A DNA stretch of 64,000 nucleotides from Sphingomonas piscis (GCF_011300455.1 NZ_CP049869.1:2445501-2509500), one strand, 5' to 3'; numbered from the stretch's first letter, positions 26,968 to 35,747 are shown. Notes: generated by a model not told the origin, from the sequence alone. Translations and numbers: made by a program.

Positions 26968-27426
26968 CTACTTTGGTGGCAGGGTCTCTTCCGATGGCTC
27001 TTCATGAGGACCGGTGATGCGAAACTGTTCTATCGCCGCCCAAGCTCTTTCAGCAATGGCGACCTTGAAGGGGTGGCTCAGTAGCCAACGGAATCGAGCT
27101 GACTTTCGAGCCTCTGCTACGATGCGTTCAAGCAGCTCGGGCGACGGGTCTTCAAGGACATCTTCGAGCGGACCGCAGCCAAGCTGACCGAGGAACACGG
27201 GTTCATCTGTTCGAGAGGCTCCGATTATCACGTAGGCGAAAGCCTTCTCGGGATCATCGAAATGACAGGTGATTATCTCGCCGAAATCGTCCGCAAACTC
27301 ATCGGGCCAATCACCTTGGCCGGACGCGAAATATTCAGCATAGGCGTCCAGCTGCTGGATCATCTTGTCTGCATCCGGCCGAGCTAAAGCCCGTTCGAGT
27401 TCGTCCGAGTAGCGAGCGCCTGTCAT
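26968..27426 (-). CDS. DUF6869-like protein
   Basis: 152 residues from the ATG at 27426 (a GTG two codons upstream is possible). Acidic and helical: LDAYAEYFASGQ, AFAYVIIGASR, LGQLGCGPLEDVLED, LLERIVAEARKSARFRWLLSHPF. The LGxGPLEDLL block followed by a helix and FRWxL resembles DUF6869, small cytoplasmic proteins often found in accessory regions and near immunity or polymorphic toxin genes. No toxin is seen here. Confidence 0.6.
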   Translation of the reverse strand: MTGARYSDELERALARPDADKMIQQLDAYAEYFASGQGDWPDEFADDFGEIITCHFDDPEKAFAYVIIGASRTDEPVFLGQLGCGPLEDVLEDPSPELLERIVAEARKSARFRWLLSHPFKVAIAERAWAAIEQFRITGPHEEPSEETLPPK

Positions 27427-27473
27427 GCTCACTGTTTACTTAAGCAACCGGTTTGATATGTCTACATGTCAAC

Positions 27474-27497
27474 GTCCGCTTCCCACCCATTGCGAAC
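27474..27497 (+). repeat. 24-bp palindromic repeat, single copy
   Basis: GTCCGC left arm, centre TTCCCACCCATT, right arm GCGAAC (two mismatches). Lies between the DUF6869-like gene and a small membrane-protein gene. Confidence 0.7.
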
Positions 27498-27499
27498 TC

Positions 27500-27724
27500 T
27501 TACGGCTTGGGAAGAACGAACCTCTTAAGCGCCACCATAACGACGAGCATAATGGCTCCTAACCCTGCAAGGGCGGCGGTTAGGTCGGCATCCTGCGCAC
27601 GCCCATACCAACCGGATTGCAAGGCCACTGTGAGGAGGGCACATCCAACGGTGAACGCTCCCGCAAACCAAGTGGCATTGCGGATTGCCCGCTTGGACCG
27701 AAGCTCTGATGGTGAGGGTTCCAT
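27500..27724 (-). CDS. small two-helix membrane protein, unknown
   Basis: 74 residues. A basic N-terminus (ELRSKRAIR) and two hydrophobic segments, about 19-38 (WFAGAFTVGCALLTVAL) and 48-68 (ALAGLGAIMLVVMVALKRF). No motif of a known family. Bounded on both sides by copies of the 24-bp repeat. Confidence 0.45.
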   Translation of the reverse strand: MEPSPSELRSKRAIRNATWFAGAFTVGCALLTVALQSGWYGRAQDADLTAALAGLGAIMLVVMVALKRFVLPKP

Positions 27725-27747
27725 CCCGGTGCCCTACCGGTGCCAAT

Positions 27748-27806
27748 GTCCGCTTTCCACCCATTCGAGACGTTCAGCGAACGCCTGCATACGACCCATT
27801 GCAGTC
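27748..27806 (+). repeat. dimer of the 24-bp palindromic repeat
   Basis: Units at 27748-27771 and 27783-27806, offset exactly 35 bases and joined by GTTCAGCGAAC. The right unit is diverged (GCCTGC...GCAGTC) but keeps CGACCCATT. Confidence 0.7.
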
Positions 27807-27863
27807 AACGGAAGCCTGGTACCGGTGTGCAGACACGTTTGTTCACCTGAACGCGACTGGGCC

Positions 27864-28277
27864 TCAGCAGCAAGGGCTTTCAGGCGATTGATCGAACAGC
27901 TGTTCCATAGCGTTGCGACCGCGCTTCGACAGACGTACCAACGGCTGCCCACCGACCCTGTCGAACTCCACATCTCCCCTTTCGGACAACGATGTAAGCC
28001 ATCGCACCGCTACGGAGTTCGGCACGTCAATACTCCCGAGCAGCCGATCCTCACTCAGTTCGGAATGTGACAGGTCGGCCAAGAAGATCTGAAGCAGAAG
28101 ATCCCAAGCAGGGTCGGCGAACAGTCCGCCGCCGAACGCTGCGTGCCTGCTTCTGTTGAAGGTGATCATGCACTGCACTCGCTCTATGATCGAGTGGCCA
28201 GGCAGGGGTGAGGAAACTGAGCGGTGATATGTCACTGAAGAAAATCCGAAATTCGGGACATTATTGCGATGCAGCAT
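27864..28277 (-). CDS. winged-helix (MarR-like) regulator, family A member 1
   Basis: 137 residues from the ATG at 28277; a shorter start at 28169 is possible. The core LFADPAWDLLLQIF, SIDVPNSVAVRWLTSL and VRLSKRGRNAMEQLF aligns with three other genes in this window (35094, 39440, 45436), which share an R/KxxRxxHF lead-in, the AWDMLLxxx helix, a recognition helix ending ALRWxxxLE and a beta wing. The segment IERVQCMITFNRSRH aligns with the lead-in, which favours the longer start. Target genes unknown. Divergent from another HTH gene 74 bases away. Confidence 0.7.
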   Translation of the reverse strand: MLHRNNVPNFGFSSVTYHRSVSSPLPGHSIIERVQCMITFNRSRHAAFGGGLFADPAWDLLLQIFLADLSHSELSEDRLLGSIDVPNSVAVRWLTSLSERGDVEFDRVGGQPLVRLSKRGRNAMEQLFDQSPESPCC

Positions 28278-28351
28278 AACATCGTTGAAGCAATCGAGAC
28301 CTGTTAAGATGCACATAATGTGCACCAAGGCACTGTGTGGAGGAACTTTCG

Positions 28352-28843
28352 ATGAGGCAGCTTCTGTCGGATAAGCAGATGGAAGCGAAGAGCCGTCCAA
28401 CGGTCATCGCGCTCTGCGTTCTTACGCTTCGCCTCATGGAAAATTGGCGGTCGGTCATTCGGGAAGTTGACCTAGATCCGAGTGACTCTGACACAACGAT
28501 GATTGTCATGGCTGTGGTGGCAATTGGCGCTGAGAAGTTCATCAGGGGCGAGCTGGAACCGGAGTTGCACAATCTTAAAGCGGTCATGCCGGCGGGACGG
28601 CTGAACGCGCCCAATGTTAGCTCGATAGCCGCCGCGACGGGCATCAATCGAGAAACAGTCCGGAGAAAGGTGTCGCACCTCATCAAGGCAGGGCTGCTGG
28701 AGCGGGAAGAGGGCGGCGGTCTTCGCGTGCCAGCCTCATTCGCAGTGCGGGAAGAGCTGCGAAGTGTGATCCGCGCCCAAGTGGACGCTTTGGAGAGAAC
28801 CGTAAATCAACTTCGAGTGATAGGTGGCCTGAGGGGAGCCTAA
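28352..28843 (+). CDS. helix-turn-helix regulator of unknown family
   Basis: 163 residues. The start at 28352 is set by GGAGGA seven bases upstream. The N-terminal half is helical and hydrophobic (VIALCVLTLRLMENW, MIVMAVVAIGAEKFI); a winged-helix segment lies at about 95-140 (SSIAAATGINRETVRRKVSHLIKAGLLEREEGGGLRV). The IAAATGINRETVRRKV block resembles Crp- or IclR-type recognition helices. The C-terminus is a helix (RAQVDALERTVNQL). Divergent from the winged-helix gene and upstream of a small helical-protein gene. Confidence 0.65.
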   Translation: MRQLLSDKQMEAKSRPTVIALCVLTLRLMENWRSVIREVDLDPSDSDTTMIVMAVVAIGAEKFIRGELEPELHNLKAVMPAGRLNAPNVSSIAAATGINRETVRRKVSHLIKAGLLEREEGGGLRVPASFAVREELRSVIRAQVDALERTVNQLRVIGGLRGA

Positions 28844-28938
28844 CAATCGGGCTTGAAGAGCAATGAGCCAAAGGTTCACGTTGCTAATCAAACTATTCGG
28901 GGTAGAGGCGGCGCTTCTCTGCTCGGGAACCACATGCA

Positions 28939-29106
28939 ATGATCAATGACGTTCTACCGTCACAGCTGTGCACGGATGCCCTTCAACAGCTTCAGCAGGC
29001 TCTCAGCTTGCTGGATCAGGCTGAAGCTCCGGGCGACATAGGAGCGCACGTGGACATGGCGATTGCCCGACTCCAGTCTCATCTCGAGAACTCCTTGGCG
29101 GCCTAA
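28939..29106 (+). CDS. small helical protein, family B member 1
   Basis: 55 residues. Two amphipathic helices: DALQQLQQALSLLDQAEAP and DIGAHVDMAIARLQSHLE. The pattern ALxLLDxAxAPxDIGAHxDxAxxRLxxHL is shared with genes at 35748, 39926 and 46092. All four lie next to, or one gene away from, a family A winged-helix regulator. Function unknown; small size and helical hairpin shape suggest a protein partner role. Below the size most gene callers rank highly. Confidence 0.65.
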   Translation: MINDVLPSQLCTDALQQLQQALSLLDQAEAPGDIGAHVDMAIARLQSHLENSLAA

Positions 29107-29400
29107 GGCGGCTTCTGGGCGCAGCAAGTAGACCTGCGAAGCAAAGAGCAGGGTAGCGGAAGGGGCTTGCCGTCATTCGCGGCGAATGTTGCTCCGAGAC
29201 CGTCGCCGCTGTTGCCACGAGCAATCCAATGCCCTCCTTCTAATCAATCGCGACCATCTGCGTTGCAAGCGCCGCTAGGGTCGCTCCAAAGCTTAGGAGA
29301 ACGCGGAACGTCGAACGGACCGCATCATCGTTGATGAGCAAGGGAGAAAACAGCGCACTAGGACCGTAGATTACTAGTAGGCTGCGCCGGATTTGCACAT
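29107..29400. other. no gene seen
   Basis: I see no convincing reading frame or structure in this stretch between the small helical-protein gene and the next repeat dimer. Short frames on both strands lack ribosome sites and protein-like composition. Confidence 0.5.
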
Positions 29401-29458
29401 GTCTGCTTTCCACCCGTTGCGGACGTTAGCTTACGTCTGCTTGCGGCCCGAAGTGGAT
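29401..29458 (+). repeat. dimer of the 24-bp palindromic repeat
   Basis: Unit 29401-29424 (GTCTGCTTTCCACCCGTT then GCGGAC) and a decayed second unit at about 29435-29458 (GTCTGC...GTGGAT), offset 34 bases. Confidence 0.65.
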
Positions 29459-29535
29459 GTTCATACCCCCGATCCTGAAAAACTGCCGGCAGATTCCGGC
29501 TCCCAGCCAATTGCCGAACGTGCCAGTATCGCCTG

Positions 29536-29925
29536 GTGAAAGAGAAGGACTTCTACTCCGTTCTCCAGGTTTCGAGCAGCGCAGAACAGGCGGCCATCCA
29601 GAGGGCGTATCGCGCCTTGATGCGCCGCTATCACCCGGATGCGGGGTGGGAACAGGACGCCGCTCGAACCAAACAGATCAACGCGGCTTATGATGTTCTG
29701 AGCGACCCCGAGAAGCGTCGCCTGTATGATGCGCAGCGGCTCAAACAGGAAAAGGGGAAAGAAAAGAAGAGACCGCCTTCTCGACCGAAGCGACCCACTG
29801 TTGCGCCCGAACCTTTCGAGGCTGAACCCTTTGAGCAAAGGCGCGGTATTTCGGAAAGAGCATTGTTCTTGTGGTCGCTGGCGTTCATCTTAACTCTTGT
29901 CGCCTTGCTCCTCACGGGCCCCTGA
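29536..29925 (+). CDS. J-domain protein with C-terminal membrane anchor
   Basis: 129 residues with a GTG start. Residues 4-68 are a J-domain: DFYSVLQVSSSAEQAAI, RAYRALMRRYHPDAG with the essential HPD, and INAAYDVLSDPEKRRLYD. A Lys/Pro-rich linker follows (KEKKRPPSRPKRP), then one membrane helix at the end (ALFLWSLAFILTLVALLL). It should stimulate a DnaK ATPase at the inner membrane face. No DnaJ zinc or substrate domains, so a type III J-protein. Confidence 0.85.
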   Translation: MKEKDFYSVLQVSSSAEQAAIQRAYRALMRRYHPDAGWEQDAARTKQINAAYDVLSDPEKRRLYDAQRLKQEKGKEKKRPPSRPKRPTVAPEPFEAEPFEQRRGISERALFLWSLAFILTLVALLLTGP

Positions 29926-30055
29926 CGAACTGCGAGCACGGGTTTTCCAGCTTCGAGTTCCAAAGGCCTCGGCTTTCCACCCCGAGCAGACACATCGTCA
30001 CCCCACTGCAGAATGGATTTTCCTACAGGCCCTGTTTTGTGCCTTAACATGGCAG

Positions 30056-30541
30056 ATGACCGGCAAATCCGAAGCCTGCCCGCCTCACGCCCATCCTGAG
30101 CGATGTCGAAGGGACGGCTGGACGCCCCATCGGCAGGCCATCTTCCTGGCTACGCTTGAACGAACCGGAAATGTGCGCGCTGCGGCCGGTGCTGCGGGGA
30201 TGAACCGTGCCAGCGCCTATCGGCTGCGCGAGCGGTCGGACGGGCGGGCCTTCAGCAATGCTTGGGACCTGGCCCTTAGCCGGCGTCGCGCGCGGCTGCT
30301 TGAGGAACAGCTGACGAAAGCGACACTTTTGCTCGCAAGGGCCAGGCCTTCGACCAAAGGCGACACCGGGGCGCGTGCCTCTTTCCCTCGGAAAAGTGGC
30401 GAAAGCGACAGGTTCGGCGCGGCCGCGAATCCACGTCAACCGAGTCACACGCGTCGCCTTCGCCCCGATGCCATTCCGGAGGCCGTGCGACTGGCAGCGC
30501 GAGGGGCAATCGCCTACATCCACGATCGTGACCAAGGCTGA
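30056..30541 (+). CDS. HTH protein resembling phage-type small DNA-binding proteins
   Basis: 161 residues from an ATG at 30056; the start is uncertain. The conserved part is [40 protein letters not shown], a homeodomain-like HTH found in many short sphingomonad proteins and in terminase small-subunit-like proteins, followed by [22 protein letters not shown]-terminal residues HPERCRRD are encoded by a REP-like repeat arm (about 30092-30111). The 3' end overlaps the uvrC start by 14 bases, so cotranslation with uvrC is likely. Confidence 0.6.
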   Translation: MTGKSEACPPHAHPERCRRDGWTPHRQAIFLATLERTGNVRAAAGAAGMNRASAYRLRERSDGRAFSNAWDLALSRRRARLLEEQLTKATLLLARARPSTKGDTGARASFPRKSGESDRFGAAANPRQPSHTRRLRPDAIPEAVRLAARGAIAYIHDRDQG

Positions 30542-32467
30542 TCGCCCCGACCATCCCCGAGCCGCCGAGCGCTTCAACGAAGAGAATGCGACCTACACCG
30601 TCCAGGGCGGTGGCGAGGCGCCCGACCTCGAGCGTGGCGTCAAGGCGATCCGCGAGGTGGTGAAGACGCTGCCGGTCCGCCCCGGCGTCTACCGGATGCA
30701 GGATGCGCGCGGCGACGTGCTCTACGTCGGCAAGGCGCGGGCGCTGAAGAACCGGGTGACCAACTACACTCAGGTCAACAAGCTGCCCAAGCGGCTGCAG
30801 AGGATGGTGAGCCAGACCCGGTCGATGACCATCGTCACGACCAATACCGAAGCCGAAGCGCTGCTGCTTGAGGCGCAGCTGATCAAGCGCTTCCGCCCGC
30901 CCTACAATGTCCTGCTGCGCGACGACAAAAGCTTCCCCTTCATCCTGCTTCGTGAGGACCATGCCTTCCCCGCGTGCAGAAGCATCGCGGCGCGCGGCGG
31001 ATCAAGGGGCAATATTACGGGCCGTTCGCCAGCGCCGGGTCGGTGACCCAGACGCTCAATTCGCTCCAGAAGCTCTTCCTGCTGCGCAGCTGCTCCGACA
31101 GCTATTTTGAGAATCGGGCGCGGCCCTGCCTGCTCTACCAGATCAAGCGCTGCTCGGCGCCATGCGTCGGGCGGATCGACGCGGACGCCTATGGCGAGCT
31201 GGTCGAGGATGCGAAGGGCTTTCTGACGGGCAAGTCGACGGGTGTTCAGGCGCGGCTCGGCAAGCTGATGGCCGAGGCGGCCGAGGCGCGGGACTATGAG
31301 CTTGCCGCCGTCTACCGTGACCGGCTTCGGGCGCTGACCTACATTCAGGGCAGCCAGACGGTTCACTCCGAAGGGCTCGGCGACGGCGATGTCTTCGCGC
31401 TGGCCTGCAAGGGCGGGCAGATGTGCATCCAGGCCTTCTTCATCCGCGGTGGGCAGAACTGGGGACACCGCAGCTTCTTCCCGGCTCACACCACCGACGT
31501 GCCGGAAGCCGAGGTGCTGTCGAGCTTCCTGGTCCAATTCTACGAAGACATGCCGCCGCCCAAGCGAATCCTGCTCGACCGCGATCTTCCCGATCGCGAA
31601 TTGCTTGAGGAGGCGCTGGGCGAGCGGGCGGAGAAGAAGGTCGCATTGGAGCAGCCGCAGCGCGGGCCGCGCCGCAAGCTGGTCGAGCAGGCCAAGCGCA
31701 ACGCCGAGGAAGCGCTGGACCGGCGGATGGCGGAGGCGACCACGCAGGGCAAGTTGCTCCGCGAGCTGGCCGACACGTTCGAGCTGCCTGACGTCCCCAA
31801 GCGGATCGAGGTCTACGACAACAGCCACATCATGGGCACCAATGCGACCGGGGCGATGATCGTCGCCGGGCCCGAAGGCTTCCGCAAGAACAGCTATCGC
31901 AAGTTCAACATCAAGTCGGCGCAGACCGACGACGATTTCGGCATGATGAAGGAAGTGCTGGAGCGGCGCTTCGCCCGGCTGGAAAAGGACGATCCCGACC
32001 GGCAGAGCGGGGAGTGGCCCGACCTGCTGCTGATCGACGGCGGAAAGGGGCAGCTCAACGCGGTTCTGGAGATCATGGAGGATGCCGGAGTCCACGACAT
32101 CCCGGTGGTCGGCTTAGCCAAAGGCCCGCACCATGGCCGCGAGGGCAGGGAGGTATTCCACTTCCCGAGCGGGCGCGAGCTGACCCTTCCCACCAACTCG
32201 GCATTGCTCTTCTACCTGCAGCGGCTCCGCGACGAGGCGCACCGCTTCGCCATCGGCACCCACCGCGCCAAGCGCGCGAAAAGCCTCACCACCTCGACCT
32301 TGGACGAGGTGCCGGGCATCGGACCTAACCGGAAGAGGGCATTGCTGATGCACTTCGGAACCGCGCGCGCCGTGAAGGGCGCCGCGCTGGAGGATCTGGA
32401 GCGCGCGCCCGGGATCAGCAGCGCGATGGCGCGACAGATCTACGACTATTTCCATCCGCGCGGCTGA
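30528..32467 (+). pseudogene. uvrC: excinuclease ABC subunit C, frameshifted in the GIY-YIG region
   Basis: The protein makes both incisions in nucleotide excision repair. GTG start at 30528. The first frame has the GIY-YIG nuclease ([40 protein letters not shown]) and derails after DHAFP; the second frame continues with [20 protein letters not shown], the Cys-rich CLLYQIKRCSAPCVG, the UVR helices, the RNase H-like C-nuclease (VYDNSHIMGT, LLIDGGKGQLNA) and the HhH tip (LDEVPGIGPNRKRALL). One C is missing in CCCC at 30968-30971; adding it restores FPRVQKHRG. Restored length is about 646 residues, normal. Sequencing error is likely. Confidence 0.93.
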
Positions 32468-32470
32468 CCG

Positions 32471-33241
32471 GTGCTGATCGAGACCGACGCCATCGTCTGC
32501 GGCCTTCGGGCTCACGGCGAGCATGGCGCAGTGGTGCGGCTGATGACCCCGCGCGATGGCCTGCAGGCGGCCTATGTGCGTGGTGCAAGGGGGCGGCGGA
32601 TGCGACCCGTGCTGCTGGCGGGCAACGTGGTTCAGGCCCGCCTTCGGGCACGCACGGAGGGACAACTCGCCCAGGCGGAGGTGGAACTGGTTCACAGCCG
32701 GGCGCTGTTGATGAGCGAGCCGCTGCCTGCCGCCGCGATCGAGTGGGCAACGGTTCTGGCCGCCACGGCTCTCCCCGAAGCGCAGCCCTACCCGCGGCTC
32801 CATGCCGCACTGGACGGGCTGCTGAGCGCGATCGAGGCTGCCCCGTCGGCAAGCGGGTGGGGCGCAGCCCTGGTCCGATATGAGCTGTTGCTGCTGGCCG
32901 AGCTTGGCTTCGGTCTGGACCTCGACAGCTGCGCGCTAAGCGGATCGCAGGAGGACCTGGTCGCGGTCAGTCCGCGGTCCGGCCGCGCCGTGAACCGAGC
33001 GGAGGCACAGCCCTATGGCGACCGGCTGCTGCCTCTTCCGGGCTTCGTCCGGGCAGGGGGAGTCGGAAGCTGGCGAGACATATTGGACGGCCTTCGGCTC
33101 AGCGGGCACTTCCTGACCCGCGACCTGCTGACCGACCGGGCCGCGCCGATCCTTGAGGCGAGGAGCCGGCTGGTGGACCGCATCGGGCGCGCGTCCGGCT
33201 TAGGCGACAATCCCGTTGCCGAGCGGGGCGGGGGTGCCTAG
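32471..33241 (+). CDS. recO: DNA repair protein RecO
   Basis: 256 residues with a GTG start 3 bases after uvrC. N-terminal OB fold ([36 protein letters not shown]) and a helical C-terminal domain ([29 protein letters not shown]). It loads RecA with RecR at gaps and anneals SSB-coated DNA. The zinc-binding cysteines of some RecO proteins are mostly absent, as in related alphaproteobacteria. Confidence 0.92.
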   Translation: MLIETDAIVCGLRAHGEHGAVVRLMTPRDGLQAAYVRGARGRRMRPVLLAGNVVQARLRARTEGQLAQAEVELVHSRALLMSEPLPAAAIEWATVLAATALPEAQPYPRLHAALDGLLSAIEAAPSASGWGAALVRYELLLLAELGFGLDLDSCALSGSQEDLVAVSPRSGRAVNRAEAQPYGDRLLPLPGFVRAGGVGSWRDILDGLRLSGHFLTRDLLTDRAAPILEARSRLVDRIGRASGLGDNPVAERGGGA

Positions 33242-33250
33242 CTAGGCGTC

Positions 33251-33661
33251 ATGAGCTTCGCCGATCCGCTTGCCATGTTGTTTCCCAACGTCGCTGTCAC
33301 CAATGGCATCACGGTGCGTGTCGCCGTGGCGTATCTTTCGGAACAGTCGAGCCCGGCCGCCGCGCGGTGGTTCTGGTCCTACCACGTAAGGGTGGAGAAT
33401 GGATCGGAGAAGGCGGTGCAGCTTTTGTCGCGCACCTGGAAGATCAGCGACGGGCGCGGCAACCTGCACGAGGTGCACGGGGAAGGGGTCGTCGGTGAGA
33501 TGCCGCTGATCCCGCCGGGTGGCAGCTACGACTATGTGTCCGGCTGCCCGCTCGATACGCCGACCGGGTCAATGGTCGGCGCTTACCATATGGTCGACGA
33601 GGATGGCGGCACGTTCGACATCGCCATCCCTCGCTTCAGCCTGCTTTCACCGCTGAACTAA
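33251..33661 (+). CDS. apaG: ApaG domain protein
   Basis: 136 residues, full length. Fibronectin-III-like ApaG fold: ITVRVAVAYLSEQSSP, WFWSYHVRVENGSEKAVQLLSRTW, GEGVVGEMPLIPPGGSYDYVSGCPLDTPTGSMVG and YHMVDEDGGTFDI. Linked to Co/Mg handling by Salmonella genetics, but the biochemical role is unsettled. It ends the uvrC-recO-apaG core segment. Confidence 0.95.
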   Translation: MSFADPLAMLFPNVAVTNGITVRVAVAYLSEQSSPAAARWFWSYHVRVENGSEKAVQLLSRTWKISDGRGNLHEVHGEGVVGEMPLIPPGGSYDYVSGCPLDTPTGSMVGAYHMVDEDGGTFDIAIPRFSLLSPLN

Positions 33662-33838
33662 GCTGGCGCGATTCCAAATTTCGTCCAAGGTGCTGCTGAT
33701 AGCTAACAAGTAAAGGGGCAATAACAGGGATATTTGCGCGTTTCGGCTGTTAGAACAGGATTGTTTAACCGGCGGGGATCTCGATAAGGCCTGAGAAGTC
33801 CCAGTTTCCAGCCACTTCCAAGCCTAAAACACGCGTTC

Positions 33839-33929
33839 TCCTGTTATTCGCCGGAACAGGGCTCTAAATCGCCATAACAGGCGCTTTAATCGCCACGAAC
33901 AGGGTGTCTGTTCGCCATAACAGGGCGAC
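33839..33929 (+). repeat. degenerate 21-bp tandem repeat with CGCC-n-AACAGG units
   Basis: Four units begin at 33849, 33870, 33891 and 33913 (offsets 21, 21, 22), each CGCC then 2-4 bases then AACAGG (the second and fourth read ATAACAGG) and a variable AT-rich spacer. An inverted CCTGTT lies just before unit 1, and two isolated ATAACAGG/GAACAGG motifs lie at about 33721 and 33751. Iteron-like in form, but no replication gene is near. Function unknown. Confidence 0.6.
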
Positions 33930-33962
33930 GATTAGCTTCCGTGGGGCTGGTCAGAGCAGCTT

Positions 33963-34225
33963 CGCCCAGTGCGGCGATCTTCTCGCAAAATCCCCCACGA
34001 GTTCTGCCATGCAGATGCCGTGTTTTCGTTCGAACGCTCGTTTGCCGCGGCCGAGTTGAACGATCGCTATGGATCAGGATCCGGTCGACCAGGACACGGG
34101 TGTCTGTCTGGTCGTCCGGGGTGCTCCCTCTACTGTGTGGGAGCTGGGTGCTTGCTCTGATTTCTGACTACATCCACCAGAACATCGAACAGTGGCTGAT
34201 GTTGGGCAGTGAATGTCGGGATAGG
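33963..34225 (-). pseudogene. deletion scar of an HNH-ERF-YqaJ module
   Basis: The left part (about 33965-34040) aligns with the 3' end of the HNH gene at 46527-46600, including CTGCCATGCAGATGCCGTG and TTTCGTTCGAACGC. The right part (about 34115-34225) aligns with the region just upstream of the yqaJ gene at 48503-48613 (GCTCCCTCTACT, ATCCACCAGAACATCGAACA, CAGTGAATGTCGGG), in the same orientation. Almost all of the module between is missing. This is therefore a collapsed second copy of the 46.5-48.6 kb segment. Confidence 0.75.
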
Positions 34226-34435
34226 TCGAACCGTAATCGCGACGATCTCGACTCCTGCGTTTTGGCGTCAAACAATGAGCCGCAGATTTTCGAGCGCACC
34301 GACCTTAAGCGTCGACAGGCGAGGAGAAGCCGATCGTCTGAATATCGCAAGAAAGCGGCAATGCCTCCGCGTTTGGATAACGGCTAAGGCGCTGAATGTC
34401 TGCAACGGACAAAAGACGGGAATTCAGCGCCTAGC

Positions 34436-34565
34436 TTAACCTACTCGTAAATCTATCGTTCTAACCCGCTGGGCTCCGCCTTGCTCATCAACCATGATGC
34501 GGTTCGAGCGGCGCTCTGCCGCTTTCCACGTCTGGGCATTCAAGATGCTCGCTATGCGCCAAAAA
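34436..34565 (-). pseudogene. 5'-truncated remnant of a small secreted-protein gene
   Basis: The encoded tail WKAAERRSNRIMVDEQG followed by QRVRTID matches the C-terminal half of the intact gene at 44416-44616 (WKSAERRSHRIIVDEQG, RRVRTID). The signal-peptide half is not recognisable here. Together with the neighbouring module scar this marks 34 kb as decayed duplicate DNA. Confidence 0.65.
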
Positions 34566-34641
34566 GGGGGCGGAGATTGCTCCCATGCCGGGCGACCGCT
34601 AGCAACGAGGTGCGGTGACGCAGCATACGCCGGAGCTAAAC

Positions 34642-34803
34642 ATGGATGACATTGAAGCTGACGTGAGGCGCACGGTCGCCACGCACGTCGCAAACCTCAT
34701 CGCTCAACTGGAGCGGATCGGCCTTAGACGTGACCTGATGTTGGACGGTTTAGAGCAAGGCGTTCGTGACATGCGCGAGCAGACGAAGCGTGGGATAAGC
34801 TGA
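34642..34803 (+). CDS. small hypothetical protein
   Basis: 53 residues; CGGAG seven bases before the ATG at 34642. Helical and charged (DDIEADVRRTVATHVANLI, LMLDGLEQGVRDMRE). No recognised family. Could be a small regulator or a spurious frame. Confidence 0.4.
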   Translation: MDDIEADVRRTVATHVANLIAQLERIGLRRDLMLDGLEQGVRDMREQTKRGIS

Positions 34804-34814
34804 GCATCTAAGGT

Positions 34815-35009
34815 TTAACCTCGATGGCTGGCCGACTGCCTCCGATACTCTTGGTAGGTTGGTAGTTCCTCAAAAGGCGGAGGTAGCCCGCTTGCTTCAT
34901 AATGTTGGCGGGGCATGAAGGTTTGAAACGTTTGGATGCTTCCCCAGTCCATGAAGACGACCTCGCCAGCCTCTTCGTCTACATCCTTGTACAAGCCCTT
35001 GGTGATCAT
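34815..35009 (-). CDS. small hypothetical protein
   Basis: 64 residues, acidic, aromatic-rich (EEAGEVVFMDWGSIQTFQTFMP, FEELPTYQEYRR). Ribosome site is weak. Unknown family. It lies downstream of the winged-helix gene at 35094-35573 on the same strand, 84 bases from it. Confidence 0.4.
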   Translation of the reverse strand: MITKGLYKDVDEEAGEVVFMDWGSIQTFQTFMPRQHYEASGLPPPFEELPTYQEYRRQSASHRG

Positions 35010-35093
35010 CGCGCGCCCCAGCTGTCAGTCGAATGATCGCACACCATCATTCCAAGATGGGGACGGCACAACTCTCCGATGCATTCGGTAATA

Positions 35094-35573
35094 TTAAATT
35101 GAGGCGATCGAGTTTGCCTGGAAGTACGCGTCCATCGCCTCCACGCCCGTGAATGAAAGCTCAACGAAAACCCGCCGACCGTCATAGGGGTCATTTCGCC
35201 GAACGATGAGCTGACTCTTCTCCAGCGTTGTGATCCACCGCAGAGCCGTCGTCGGTGGAACGCCAGAGCCACCGCATAGACTGCTTACCGACAATCGACG
35301 CTGGCCGAGGTGCGCAGAGTAAAGTTCCAGCAGCATGTCCCATGCCGGATCCGCAAACAGGTGCGCGGGAAAGTGGCGATCGCGGTTCCTGCGTGCTTTA
35401 AGGATCGCGCCAATGTGCTGCTCAGTGGGACGATCCTTGGGATCTCCGCTGTATTTAGGTGCCGGTGTCAAAGTCTCTAGAACCGACAATACGGAGTGGA
35501 GCTTCTCCCGGACCTCCTGAACCGGAGCGAACGGGGGCTGGTCTGAACTCAACTTATCAAGGTCATGCTTCAT
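35094..35573 (-). CDS. winged-helix (MarR-like) regulator, family A member 2
   Basis: 159 residues; the ATG at 35573 is set by TTGGAGGCC just upstream. N-terminal about 55 residues are variable, then RRNRDRHFPAHLFADPAWDMLLELY, VSSLCGGSGVPPTTALRWITTLEKSQLIVRR and the wing DGRRVFVELSFTG. Clean alignment with the member at 45436. Divergent from the family B small gene at 35748, whose start is 175 bases away, so the regulator may control both. Confidence 0.8.
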   Translation of the reverse strand: MKHDLDKLSSDQPPFAPVQEVREKLHSVLSVLETLTPAPKYSGDPKDRPTEQHIGAILKARRNRDRHFPAHLFADPAWDMLLELYSAHLGQRRLSVSSLCGGSGVPPTTALRWITTLEKSQLIVRRNDPYDGRRVFVELSFTGVEAMDAYFQANSIASI

Positions 35574-35747
35574 TCCGGCCTCCAATGTTGACCAAGCAGT
35601 TTCGAATATGAACCTACTTTCAAATTTAGGTAAATGCTTCTTTCATGATTGCTTCGTTATGGAGGCATCTAGCAGCTCCGGGGCACAGGTTGGCTGCTAA
35701 GTCACGCACGTCGGATTTTGAGTGCGGCGGTAAATCAGGGGAAAACC

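Noticed and set aside
33941..34387. 148-codon plus-strand frame
   Set aside because: It runs antisense through the HNH-YqaJ module scar and changes character along its length; not protein-like.
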